From positions 3,378,001 to 3,442,000 of the forward strand of contig NZ_CP045422.1 of the NCBI RefSeq assembly GCF_014926585.1: DNA of 64,000 nucleotides. Reading direction: 5' to 3'. Source of the DNA: Devosia beringensis (GTDB taxonomy: Bacteria; Pseudomonadota; Alphaproteobacteria; Rhizobiales; Devosiaceae). Shown here piece after piece: positions 17,313-25,181 of this stretch (position 1 is the first letter of the stretch; each line of letters starts with the position of its first letter). The notes under the pieces were generated by a model. It had not been told where the DNA came from. It worked only from the letters and a program-made list of their open reading frames with translations, and did no database searches. The position numbers and the translations under genes were made by a program.

Positions 17313-17338
17313 GCGCCCGGGCCGGTCCGTCCGGGCGC
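17313..17338. terminator. Hairpin between convergent genes
   Basis: GCGCCCGG (17313-17320) and CCGGGCGC (17331-17338) form an 8-bp perfect stem in the gap before the stop of the convergent NmrA-type gene. No T-tract, so it would be a weak bidirectional terminator. Confidence 0.4.
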
Positions 17339-17342
17339 AGCA

Positions 17343-18257
17343 TCATGGCCTGGGCAGGGCACTGGCCAGGACATCCTCGGCTGAGGTCCAGTCCGTCTTG
17401 CCATAGCGGGCATTGTCGAGCGGCGTCAGCTTGCCGCGACCGCTGAGCATGTCGCGCATATACTGCATGCCCTGCCAGGCGGGGAAGGCATCGTCGCTTT
17501 TGGGCGTGAGGGCGCGGACCAGTGCGATGACCACGCCGAACAGGCCCAGGCCGCCCGGACGGAGCGGGGTATAGCGCTGCCCGGTCAACCGGGTCATGAT
17601 CTCGGCGAGTTGCCGCGTGCTGACCGATGAGCCGGCAATGCGCGAAAACCGCGGCGCCTCGGCATCCAGAGCCACATCGGCGGCATAATCGGCGACGTCG
17701 TCCTTGGTAGTCAGGTCGAGTTTTTGATCGACATCACCCCAATGCATCACGCGCCGCTGCTTGTGCATGATGATCGGCGCCTGGCCAGTGATGAGATCGG
17801 AAAACATGCCGTTCAGCACCGACTGCGCCTTTATCGGCGCCGCATCAATCCGCGCCTGGAATTCCCGGCGCAGGTCCATGTTGCGGTTGTCGCCCGGGCG
17901 CGTCCTGGTGAAATCGAGCGAGAAGTCGGACGGCATGAAGCGCGGCACGCCGGCGGCAATGGCTGCGTCCAGCAGGCGGGTCTGCAGGTCGATCATTATC
18001 GGCGCAAGGCCGTTGAGGACGGAGACGACGATACCGGCGCCCTCGCAGGCCCTGGCCAGCGCCGCGGCGTCGTTGAAATCGACCGTGACCGGCGTCGCCC
18101 CGGTAGCCCGGACCATAGCCAGCTTGGCTTCGGAACTGCCGGCGCGCAGCAATGCCCGCACGGTCGCGCCGCGCGCGGTCAATGCCGTAGCGATACGGCT
18201 GCCCAGGTCGCCGCTTGCGCCTGCCAGGACGACGATTTGTCCGATCCCATTGATCAC
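17343..18257 (-). CDS. NmrA-like/isoflavone-reductase-like NAD(P)-binding protein
   Basis: A 304-residue atypical SDR. The N-terminal VVLAGASGDLGSRIATAL is the nucleotide-binding motif and the block FMPSDFSLDF fits NmrA/isoflavone-reductase relatives. It is divergent from a TetR regulator with a 22-bp operator between them, so it is probably a target of that repressor, induced by a small molecule. The substrate is unknown. Confidence 0.82.
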   Translation of the reverse strand: MINGIGQIVVLAGASGDLGSRIATALTARGATVRALLRAGSSEAKLAMVRATGATPVTVDFNDAAALARACEGAGIVVSVLNGLAPIMIDLQTRLLDAAIAAGVPRFMPSDFSLDFTRTRPGDNRNMDLRREFQARIDAAPIKAQSVLNGMFSDLITGQAPIIMHKQRRVMHWGDVDQKLDLTTKDDVADYAADVALDAEAPRFSRIAGSSVSTRQLAEIMTRLTGQRYTPLRPGGLGLFGVVIALVRALTPKSDDAFPAWQGMQYMRDMLSGRGKLTPLDNARYGKTDWTSAEDVLASALPRP

Positions 18258-18278
18258 GATGGTAATTCCTCTGCCATT

Positions 18279-18300
18279 AACTGAACGACCTCGTTCAGTT
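18279..18300. promoter_or_regulatory. TetR-type operator
   Basis: A perfect 10-bp inverted repeat, AACTGAACGA and TCGTTCAGTT, with a 2-base centre lies between the divergent NmrA-type and TetR genes, 22 bases before the first and 36 before the second. Size, position and symmetry are typical of a TetR operator controlling both genes. Confidence 0.75.
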
Positions 18301-18335
18301 GCAATCCGGCAGGCAGTAGCCTAAGCCTTGGGGCC

Positions 18336-19016
18336 ATGCAAGGCGAAAGCAATACCAGGCGAAAGGCGCCCATCCCGGCCAGGGGACGCGGCGGCCGACC
18401 CAGCGCGGCGCAGGCCGGCGACGTGGATCGCCGCCTGCTCGACGCCGCCCAGCGTCTGTTCCTGGCGCAGGGATTCGACCTGACCAATTGCGAGCAGGTC
18501 GCTGCGGCAGCGGGGGCGGGCAAGGCCAGCCTTTATGCCCGTTATGCCAACAAGCAGGAACTGTTTGCCGCCGTGGTCCGGCGCAATGTCGATACCCTGG
18601 TGTCGCATGACGCTGATCCCGCACCGGCGGATATTGGCGTCCGCGAGAGGCTGCGCCTGGCGGGCAATCTCATCCTCGAGCATGCCTTGCGGGAGCAGGT
18701 CGTGGCGCTGATGCGGTTGGTGGTCAGCACGGCCACCCGGTTTCCCGACTTGGCCGGACTGACCAATTCCATCGGCCGCGAGCGGGGCGTGCAGATTGCC
18801 GCCGCTGCCCTTGCCGGCCGTGAGGCGGGCAGACCCGAAGCCATGGCGCGCGCCATGCCGGCGGCCGCCAAGTTCATCGATATGGCCTTTGTGCCGCTGC
18901 AGATGCAGGCCCTGCTGGGCGCTGACCTCGCCACGCTCCTGGTAGAGGCGCCCCAGGCCATCGATGAGGCCGTCGCGCTGCTGTCCGCTGGCGGCTGGCT
19001 GGCGGACTGGCACTAG
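18336..19016 (+). CDS. TetR/AcrR-family transcriptional regulator
   Basis: A 226-residue regulator. The basic N-terminus (GRGGRPSAAQAG) leads into the TetR helix-turn-helix (about residues 30-75; LLDAAQRLFLAQGFDLTNCE, then GAGKASLYARYANKQELF). The C-terminal half is a helical ligand domain with no recognisable subfamily. It should bind the palindrome in the divergent promoter and control itself and the NmrA-type reductase. Confidence 0.88.
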   Translation: MQGESNTRRKAPIPARGRGGRPSAAQAGDVDRRLLDAAQRLFLAQGFDLTNCEQVAAAAGAGKASLYARYANKQELFAAVVRRNVDTLVSHDADPAPADIGVRERLRLAGNLILEHALREQVVALMRLVVSTATRFPDLAGLTNSIGRERGVQIAAAALAGREAGRPEAMARAMPAAAKFIDMAFVPLQMQALLGADLATLLVEAPQAIDEAVALLSAGGWLADWH

Positions 19017-19163
19017 TCTTGCCCGGGCGCTGCGCGCTCCACACATCGCGGTAGTGCCTTGGCGGCAAAGCATTGCGAGATCTCTGCAAGTCGCGCGTGC
19101 AGCTGAACTGTGCATCGAGCCCAATATGCGCGGATTCCTGCGGCCTCAGGAAAAATACCGGAC

Positions 19164-19177
19164 TTGATCCAGAACAA
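19164..19177. promoter_or_regulatory. FNR/FixK-type box upstream of the stress protein
   Basis: TTGATCCAGAACAA departs from TTGAT-N4-ATCAA by one base. It is about 106 bases before the universal stress protein start. The identical 14-mer recurs at 38205-38218 before csbD-like. Confidence 0.45.
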
Positions 19178-19282
19178 GGATTGCCTGCCGCGCCTGGCTA
19201 GATTGTCGAGCAGCAGCAGGATCCTGGCGTCGATCATCGCCGGCTGGGCCTGTCCGCACAACAGGTCAGACGGGAGAAGAAA

Positions 19283-20095
19283 GTGATCAAGGACATCGTG
19301 GTTCATCTTACCGGATCGGCGGAAGACGAGGTTCGTCTTGCCTATGCCGAGGCCATCGGGGCGCGCTTCGACGCTCATCTGACCGGGCTTTACGCCCATA
19401 TCCTGCCCGAGGTGATCGGCGGCGACGGCGTCGCCCTGATCGCCATGGAGCCGCTGATCGAGCAGTCCAATGAGCAGGCCGATGCGACGCTGGACCGCCT
19501 GGTGCAGCGGTTTGATCGCCTGACCATGCCCCATGAGGTGCGCCGGATCGATGCGTTTTCCGGTATGGCCGGCGATGCCCTGGCCATGGAGGCGCGGACG
19601 GCCGACCTGTTCGTCGCCACGCGTCCCTATGGCGATCCGGCCGATGCCGTGAACATGGAGGTTGCGGTCCTGTTCAGCTCCGGCCGGGCCTGCCTGTTCG
19701 TGCCGCCCAAGGCGCAGACACCCTATTCGTTCGGCACGGTTGTGCTGGCCTGGAACGGCAGCCGCGAGTCGGCCCGCGCGGTGGCCGAGGCTATGCCCTT
19801 CCTCAAGCTGGCCGGGCAGGTCATCGTCGTCATGGTAGGCGAAGGAGAGGCGACCGCATCTGGCGGCGATATTGCGCGCCACCTGAGCCGGCATGGCATT
19901 TCGGCCGTGATCGGCATGGCGGAAGCTGGACCGGACGACGCCGGCGAGGCGCTGCTGGCGGAAGTCCGCCGGGTGGGCGCCGGCCTGCTGGTGATGGGTG
20001 GCTATGGTCATTCGCGGCTGCGCGAATGGATCCTGGGCGGCACCACCCGCCATATCCTCGCCAATGCCGACGTGCCGGTGCTGATGGCGCGCTGA
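19283..20095 (+). CDS. Universal stress protein, tandem UspA type
   Basis: A 270-residue cytoplasmic protein with two UspA-like halves; the second ends GLLVMGGYGHSRLREWILGG plus a VPVLMAR tail, which is the ATP-binding G-2x-G-9x-G(S/T) pattern. GTG 19283 is preceded by GGAGAAGAAA. Such proteins are common members of low-oxygen and stress regulons, in keeping with the FNR-type box upstream. Converges with the MgtC-type gene. Confidence 0.88.
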   Translation: MIKDIVVHLTGSAEDEVRLAYAEAIGARFDAHLTGLYAHILPEVIGGDGVALIAMEPLIEQSNEQADATLDRLVQRFDRLTMPHEVRRIDAFSGMAGDALAMEARTADLFVATRPYGDPADAVNMEVAVLFSSGRACLFVPPKAQTPYSFGTVVLAWNGSRESARAVAEAMPFLKLAGQVIVVMVGEGEATASGGDIARHLSRHGISAVIGMAEAGPDDAGEALLAEVRRVGAGLLVMGGYGHSRLREWILGGTTRHILANADVPVLMAR

Positions 20096-20135
20096 GGCGG
20101 CCCGAGGGGGCAGCTGCGGGGGTTCTCCGCCATGT

Positions 20136-21392
20136 TCACCAATAGGGAACGACAGCAGCCAGCAATCCGGCGGCGAGCGCCGCCAGGCTGGCGAGGGCGA
20201 CCGGCAGGGCGATCCGCGCCCCGCCGGCGGCCAGCGTGAGCACGGCCTTGGACACGGTATTGACGGCCACGCCGACAAGCACGGCCCAGCCTGCGGTCGG
20301 CAAAGCCAGCGCGCCGCCGCCCAATCGGGCCATGGAAATGGTGAGGGCATCGGCATCAACGAGGCCGGAGAGGGCGGCAATGGCCACCACCCCGGCCGAT
20401 CCGACCGCCTGCAGCAGATAGGCCGTGCCCAGCATGACGACGGCGATCAGGCCACCCATGCGCAAGGCCGTGGCAATGGCCAGAGGATTGTCGATGGACA
20501 GACTGGCCTGGCCGTCCTGGGTGCTCCGTGTGGTCAGCAGGCCTGCCGCCAGCAGTAGGACAGTCCCGGCGGCGGCGAGAGGGGGCGCGACGAGGCCAAA
20601 CAGGGGTGGGTTCAGCAAGAGGGTCACGGCGGCGACCCGGGCCAGCATGACCGTACCGGCCAGCAGAATGCCGGCGCTGAGCAGCCGGGTCGGACTGTGC
20701 TCGGCTCGAGCCATCCGGGCCAGCGCCAGGGTAGTCGCGGTGGACGAGGCTAGGCCGCCGGCCAGGGCCGCCAGAACAATGCCGAGCCGGTCGCCGAACA
20801 GCCGCACGGCGACATAGCCGGCGAAAGATACGGTGGCGATCAGGATGGTCAGCAGCCAGACCTCGTGCGGATTGAGGGCGTTCCAGGGATCGATGGTGCG
20901 GTCGGGGAGCACGGGCAGCAGCAGGAAGGTCATTGCCAGCAGGGTGAGGACGGAGCTGATCTCCTTCCAGGTCAGGGCGGCAACCCAGCGATGCAGCTGT
21001 TCGCGCAAAGCCAGCAGCACGGTCATGGCCACGGCGCTGGCAATGGCGAGATTGATGTCGCCGAGGATGGCGAGGGCGCCCAGCAGGAAGGTCAGCAGGC
21101 CGGCAATCACCGAGGTGACGCTGAGATCCTGGTCGGCGGTGGCCTCCAGCCAGTGGAACGCCGTGAAGGCTGCAGCATAAGCGAGGAAGCTCATGCCCAG
21201 GAAAATGCCGCCCGCATCGAGCGATACCAGGCCGGCAACGCCGCCCAGCAGTCCGCTCAGCGCGAAGGTGCGGAAGCCGGCAGCGCGCTGATGATCCTCC
21301 TCGGTGCGCTTGCTCCAGCCGCGCTCGAGGCCGACAAGCAGGCCGATCGCCAAGGCGACGCCGAGGCGGCTGAACAGGGCGGTCTGTTCCAA
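20136..21392 (-). CDS. MgtC/SapB plus DUF4010 membrane protein
   Basis: A polytopic inner-membrane protein of about 418 residues. It begins with the MgtC-like RLGVALAIGLLVGLERGW and continues into the DUF4010 part with many hydrophobic segments, for example ALAGGLASSTATTLALARMA. Function is unknown; relatives are linked to magnesium stress or transport. The frame is open far upstream, but the upstream part is a broken regulator, so the likely start is TTG 21392, eight bases after the stop of the small upstream gene and probably coupled to it. Confidence 0.8.
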   Translation of the reverse strand: MEQTALFSRLGVALAIGLLVGLERGWSKRTEEDHQRAAGFRTFALSGLLGGVAGLVSLDAGGIFLGMSFLAYAAAFTAFHWLEATADQDLSVTSVIAGLLTFLLGALAILGDINLAIASAVAMTVLLALREQLHRWVAALTWKEISSVLTLLAMTFLLLPVLPDRTIDPWNALNPHEVWLLTILIATVSFAGYVAVRLFGDRLGIVLAALAGGLASSTATTLALARMARAEHSPTRLLSAGILLAGTVMLARVAAVTLLLNPPLFGLVAPPLAAAGTVLLLAAGLLTTRSTQDGQASLSIDNPLAIATALRMGGLIAVVMLGTAYLLQAVGSAGVVAIAALSGLVDADALTISMARLGGGALALPTAGWAVLVGVAVNTVSKAVLTLAAGGARIALPVALASLAALAAGLLAAVVPYW

Positions 21393-21400
21393 GGGGCGGC

Positions 21401-21637
21401 CTAGTGCCGGACCGGCGGCGTGCCGGGCGGCCAGGTGGCGGCCGTCGGGCAGGTATCGGCCTGCAGCCGGCGCAATCGCGGCACGGGCAGGCCGCGGGCC
21501 TCGGCCTCGCGTCGGATGGCGAGCGGCATTTCCCGGCAATCGCAGTTGGCGGCGTGGTCGAGATGCCAGGCCAGGCGGTCGTCGAGGCTGGCATTGCGGC
21601 CCAGCTTGTGTGCGGCGTGCCATTCCCGGTTGATCAT
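21401..21637 (-). CDS. Small conserved-looking hypothetical protein (78 aa)
   Basis: ATG 21637 is preceded by AGAGGAG at a good distance, a strong reason to believe the gene. The 78-residue soluble product begins MINREWHAAHKLGRNASLDD and has a CDC motif in HAANCDCREMP plus a further Cys near the end; a metal or redox role is conceivable but not shown. An FNR-type box 59 bases upstream and the coupled MgtC-type gene downstream suggest a two-gene oxygen-responsive operon. I do not recognise the family. Confidence 0.7.
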   Translation of the reverse strand: MINREWHAAHKLGRNASLDDRLAWHLDHAANCDCREMPLAIRREAEARGLPVPRLRRLQADTCPTAATWPPGTPPVRH

Positions 21638-21695
21638 GCTGGTCTCCTCTTGCTGGCGCTGTCCGGCATGATGCCAGCAAATGCGGATGCTGCCC

Positions 21696-21709
21696 TTGAT
21701 CGACGTCAA
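21696..21709. promoter_or_regulatory. FNR/FixK-type box
   Basis: TTGATCGACGTCAA fits TTGAY-N4-RTCAA fully. It lies 59 bases upstream of the 78-residue gene (minus strand), a normal activator position. Confidence 0.6.
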
Positions 21710-21710
21710 T

Positions 21711-21962
21711 TCGGACGACCGCTACGGCCATAAGCTGCAGGGCCGCCAGGTCCAGCAATTCGACCTGGCTGACGCCCGGCAACCGGATCATGCCGGCCTC
21801 CTTGAGGATGCTGAGCGTGCACGAGACGGTCTCGATGGTCAGGCATAGATAGTCGGCGATGTCATGACGCTGCTTCGGCGGTCGATGGCGCTGCCCGCGC
21901 CGTGTCGATCATGCGGTCCAGCTGGAAGGCGGCCAGCCGTCCGGAGATGCTCACATGAGCGC
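21711..21962 (-). pseudogene. Remnant of a Crp/FNR-family (FixK/FnrN-like) regulator
   Basis: On the minus strand the helix-turn-helix end of an FNR-type regulator is readable: KQRHDIADYLCLTIETVSCT, then LSILKEAGMIRLPGVSQVELLDL. The segment before it (SGRLAAFQLDRMIDTARAA) is in another frame, so there is a frameshift around 21870, and the sensory N-terminal domain is absent because the WD40 gene begins there. The family's usual SR-type residues in the recognition helix are changed to SC. It is dead by any reading. Confidence 0.7.
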
Positions 21963-21969
21963 AAGGGCC

Positions 21970-23001
21970 TTAACTGGCGAGGTCGACGCGTCCGAGGCTG
22001 CCGATTTCGGTCAATGTGCCCAAGAAACGCCCGCCGGGATCAAAGCCGAGGGACTTGACCGGCTGGCCATCCGCAACCCGCATCGGCAGCATGTCGCCGT
22101 CTTCGGCGCGACAAAGCTGCACCGATCCATCGCGGTAGCCGAGAGCGAGCATGGGCGCGCTGGGATGCCAGGCCAGGGCGGTGACCTGCATACCCCGTTC
22201 TCCCAGACTCATGGCCGATGTGCCCATGGGGCCGTCCCGACCGGCAAACGACCAGACGATGGCGCCATCGGCACCCGACGAGGTCAGCAGCCGTCCATCG
22301 GCCGACCAGGACAGCGATCGCGGCTTGGTGGGATAGCCGGACATGGCCATATTGGCGGCGTCCTTGATGCGCCAGCCATGGAGTGCGTTCTCGCTCATCA
22401 CTGAAACGACGAACCGGCCATTGGGGTTGAAAGTTACCCCGATATGGGAGCCTTTCCAAGCCAGCAGCCGCGGGGCGCGTTTGGGATGGGTCACATCGAT
22501 GAGGCTGACGCCACCGTAATGGGCGGCGGCAAGGCTGGTGCCCCTTGCATCAAAGGCCAGGCCCGCAGCGGTCGATGGCATCTGCTTGCTGTGGAGATCG
22601 TCCTGCTGCCACAGCAAGACCTCCTTGCCCACGCCAGCGGCGATCATTCCCGTGCGGCCCACAGCGACAGCATCGATCCAGCGTCCGGGACGGTGGAGCA
22701 ATTGTTCGCTGCCTTCGGCTGTCGCGGCCATGACCCGGCCATCGTCACCGCCGGTAATGACCCGGCCAGTGGTCGGATCTGCTGCAAGGGCGAGGATGGC
22801 GCCTTGATGCAGCGCCGCGCTCAACAGCTCGCCACTCAAGACATCCGTGAAATGCAGCCGCCCGTCGCCACCTGATGCCACCAGCGTCTGGCCGAGCCAG
22901 ACCAGCCCGGTGCCCGGTGCGCCAAGTTGCCATTCCGCCACCCGAGCGCGGATCGCGGGCTCGGGAACGGCGACATCAGCCCCGGCCATCATGCCTGGCA
23001 C
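21970..23001 (-). CDS. WD40-repeat protein
   Basis: A 343-residue beta-propeller protein with about seven repeats showing GGDDGRV, WSADGRLL-type and SSGADGAIVWSF-type ends. Such genes commonly sit next to CobW/COG0523 metallochaperone genes in Hyphomicrobiales, and here it overlaps the 3' end of a CobW-type remnant by 13 bases. The upstream GTPase is broken by an insertion element, so expression may now depend on another promoter. The molecular role is unknown. Confidence 0.82.
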   Translation of the reverse strand: MPGMMAGADVAVPEPAIRARVAEWQLGAPGTGLVWLGQTLVASGGDGRLHFTDVLSGELLSAALHQGAILALAADPTTGRVITGGDDGRVMAATAEGSEQLLHRPGRWIDAVAVGRTGMIAAGVGKEVLLWQQDDLHSKQMPSTAAGLAFDARGTSLAAAHYGGVSLIDVTHPKRAPRLLAWKGSHIGVTFNPNGRFVVSVMSENALHGWRIKDAANMAMSGYPTKPRSLSWSADGRLLTSSGADGAIVWSFAGRDGPMGTSAMSLGERGMQVTALAWHPSAPMLALGYRDGSVQLCRAEDGDMLPMRVADGQPVKSLGFDPGGRFLGTLTEIGSLGRVDLAS

Positions 23002-23449
23002 TGCCGGAAGCCGTCGCGCAGCAGCTGCTCGGGCAGGTCGCGACCGATGAAGACCAGGCGGCTCTGGCGCGGTTCATCTTGTTTCCAGGGGCGCTGGTAG
23101 TCGCCCTCAAGCAGCATGTGCACGCCCTTCACCACAAAGCGCTCCGGGTCATCCTTGAAGGCGATGATGCCCTTCATGCGCAGAATGTCGGTACCGAAGG
23201 TCTGCGTCACCTGGCGGATCCAGGTGGAGAAAGCCTTTTCGTTGAGCGGGACCTCGCTCACCAGCGAGACGCTGCCGATTTCCTCGTCATGGTCGTGGGC
23301 ATGGTCTTCGGTCAGGAAGTTCGGCTCCACCTCGAGCACGTGCTGCAGATTGAAGGCGTCGCGCCCCAGGACAAGGTCGAGCGGCAGGTCGCAGCGCTCG
23401 GCATGTTCGATAGCGGCCAGCGGGTTGACCTTGCGGATGCGGGTGACGT
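22989..23449 (-). pseudogene. CobW/COG0523-type GTPase, 5' part lost at IS junction
   Basis: The remaining C-terminal part (about 150 residues) reads IRKVNPLAAIEHAERCDLPL, then VLGRDAFNL, the His/Asp-rich metal-binding TEDHAHDHDEE, and the CobW C-terminal domain ending GRDLPEQLLRDGFRQCQA. The GTPase domain is absent: the insertion element begins directly after, and the far flank of the element is unrelated. COG0523 proteins are zinc or other metal chaperones. An internal start could make only the C-terminal domain. Confidence 0.85.
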
Positions 23450-23461
23450 TGCCCCCAACTT

Positions 23462-24391
23462 CTATCCAGCGTGAAGTAGACTCGGGCGGTTAGTTTGGTC
23501 GATCTGGCCGGGGTGAGCGACGGGGGCTGGCGCGGAGCTGGTCATTGAGCGGAGCGGCAGATCCCGTCGCGGGTTGAAGGTGTCGGCGTATTCGGCAGGC
23601 GTCATCCAACCCAGCCGCGAGTGCGGCCGGTGCAGATTGTAATCGGCGCGCCAAGACGCCACGGTGGCCCGGACGTGAGCAAGCGATGGGAACAGGGTCT
23701 CGTTGAGCATTTCGTCCCGCAGCCGGCCGTTAAAGCTCTCGATGAAGGCATTCTGGATCGGCTTGCCAGGGGCAATGTAGTGCCAGTCGATCCCCATCCG
23801 GTCAGCGAAGCCCAGGATGGCATTGGACGTGAACTCAGTCCCATTGTCGCTGACGATCATCTTGGGGCGTCCTCGAGTAGCCATCAGCGTCTCCAGCTCT
23901 CTGGCAACGCGCAGACCAGACAGCGAGGTGTCGGCAACCAAGGTCAGGCATTCGCGTGTGCAGTCATCGACCACTGTCAGCACCCGGAAGCGCCGACCGT
24001 CGGTCATCTGGTCGGAGACGAAGTCCAGGGACCAGCGTTCGTTGGGCGCCATTGGGATCAGCATCGGCGCCCTGGTGCCCATGGCACGCTTGCGGCCGCC
24101 TCGACGGCGCACCATCAGCTTCTCCTCGCGATAGATCCGGAACAGGCGCTTGTGATTGACCTGATACCCTTCCCGCCGCAGCAGGACGTGCAGCCGCCGA
24201 TAGCCAAACCGTCGCCGCTCATGGGCAATGGCCTTCATCCGGTCGCGCAGCACGATGTCATCGGTTCGCAGCGCCTGGTAGCGCATCGTCATCCGGCAAC
24301 ATCCCAATACTCGGCACGCCCGCCGCTCGCTCATCCCATAGGCAGTCTGGAGATGGGCGACAGCATCCCGCTCGGCGGCGGGCGCTACCAT
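23462..24391 (-). CDS. IS3-family transposase OrfB (DDE integrase)
   Basis: A 309-residue catalytic part of the transposase, normally made as an OrfAB fusion. The DDE triad is visible as D in [10 protein letters not shown] in IVSDNGTEF and E in [13 protein letters not shown]; the helix-turn-helix-like N-terminus is [17 protein letters not shown]. Reading starts at the ATG overlapping the A7 run. It overlaps orfA by 7 bases. Confidence 0.93.
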   Translation of the reverse strand: MVAPAAERDAVAHLQTAYGMSERRACRVLGCCRMTMRYQALRTDDIVLRDRMKAIAHERRRFGYRRLHVLLRREGYQVNHKRLFRIYREEKLMVRRRGGRKRAMGTRAPMLIPMAPNERWSLDFVSDQMTDGRRFRVLTVVDDCTRECLTLVADTSLSGLRVARELETLMATRGRPKMIVSDNGTEFTSNAILGFADRMGIDWHYIAPGKPIQNAFIESFNGRLRDEMLNETLFPSLAHVRATVASWRADYNLHRPHSRLGWMTPAEYADTFNPRRDLPLRSMTSSAPAPVAHPGQIDQTNRPSLLHAG

Positions 24392-24651
24392 TTTTTTCCA
24401 AGAAGATCTTTCAGCGCGGCATTATCGAGCATGCTGTCGGCCAGCAGCTTCTTGAGCCGGGCGTTCTCGTCCTCAAGCGCCTTCAGTCGTCGGGCCTCGC
24501 TGACGTCCATGCCGCCATACTTGGCCTTCCATTTGTAGATGCTGGCATTGCTGACGCCATGCTTGCGGCACAGGTCGGCAACTGGAACGCCGGCCTCCTG
24601 CTCCTTCAAGATCGCAATGATCTGCTCTTCGGTGAACCTGGTTCGCTTCAT
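24385..24651 (-). CDS. IS3-family transposase OrfA (HTH)
   Basis: An 88-residue DNA-binding subunit. It begins [20 protein letters not shown], has the [23 protein letters not shown] and a leucine-zipper-like tail [20 protein letters not shown] for multimerisation. It ends at the slippery run shared with orfB. Confidence 0.93.
   Translation of the reverse strand: MKRTRFTEEQIIAILKEQEAGVPVADLCRKHGVSNASIYKWKAKYGGMDVSEARRLKALEDENARLKKLLADSMLDNAALKDLLGKKW
24391..24397 (-). promoter_or_regulatory. A7 slippery site for programmed -1 frameshift
   Basis: Seven A residues (minus strand) lie in the overlap of orfA and orfB. This is the standard IS3-family site for a -1 shift producing the OrfAB transposase. 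Confidence 0.7.
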
Positions 24652-24709
24652 CTCTGGTCCTTCTGATGGGGCCAGAGCCTACTTCAAACTGGATTAGGCG
24701 CAGGGGGCA

Positions 24710-25181
24710 ACGTCACGCCATATCCGACAGAAATGGCCGCTTCCACTTTGGCTCCCTCATTCGCTGCACGGTCGAGAGATACGATCAAAAGTCGACTGAA
24801 TGGATGGGGACGGGCGGTGGCATGCTCGACAAGTTCACCAAAACGCCCTTCGGCCAGCAGGTGCTATCCAACTGCATAGGGGCGCACTTGACGGAGTTGT
24901 CTCCCAGGACAAAGCTCGTGGTCATGCTCGGGATGGGAGCAGGTGGAAACTATGTCGAGGAGTGTCGACGCGCATATGTAGCTTCGAGACCGCAAGCGAC
25001 ATGGCGCCAGATCAATGAGGTTGCCTATTCGGACGGGCGGCTGACAGTGGTTCACACCGAGCACTTCAAGTCTCAAGGGGCACTGCTGCCGAACTGGCTT
25101 TCAGGAGATGCTCATCCCAGGGGCAAGCTCGGGTTGATGGCACGCGAGGCCGTTAAGAACGCAGTTGGGACCTTGTTGTGA
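24710..25181 (+). pseudogene. Uracil-DNA-glycosylase-like protein, N-terminus removed by the IS
   Basis: About 155 residues remain, open to the IS edge. The stretch TKLVVMLGMGAGGNYVEECR resembles the core strand and helix of UDG-fold proteins, and TVVHTEHFKSQGALLPNWL could be the family's late His motif; the N-terminal motif with the water-activating residue is missing. The frame continues into the IS end and offers an ATG at 24666, so a hybrid product is possible. Its stop overlaps the GTG of the helicase gene (GTGA), showing that the two genes form an operon. Confidence 0.5.

Larger units (their letters stand above)
23450..24709 (-). mobile_element. IS3-family insertion sequence, IS407-type, 1260 bp
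   Basis: The element starts TGCCCCC at 23450 and ends GGGGGCA at 24709. The ends form imperfect inverted repeats (TGCCCCC, then CTATCCAGCGTGAAGTAGAC against CTAATCCAGTTTGAAGTAGG). It is flanked by ACGT on both sides (23446-23449 and 24710-24713), a 4-bp target duplication as expected for the IS407 group. It carries orfA and orfB with an A7 frameshift site and looks intact and potentially active. Confidence 0.92.

Noticed and set aside
20136-21791. 551-codon version of the MgtC-type gene
   Set aside because: The first 130 codons are FNR-regulator remnant and out-of-frame spacer; the small 78-codon gene with a good ribosome site lies there in another frame.
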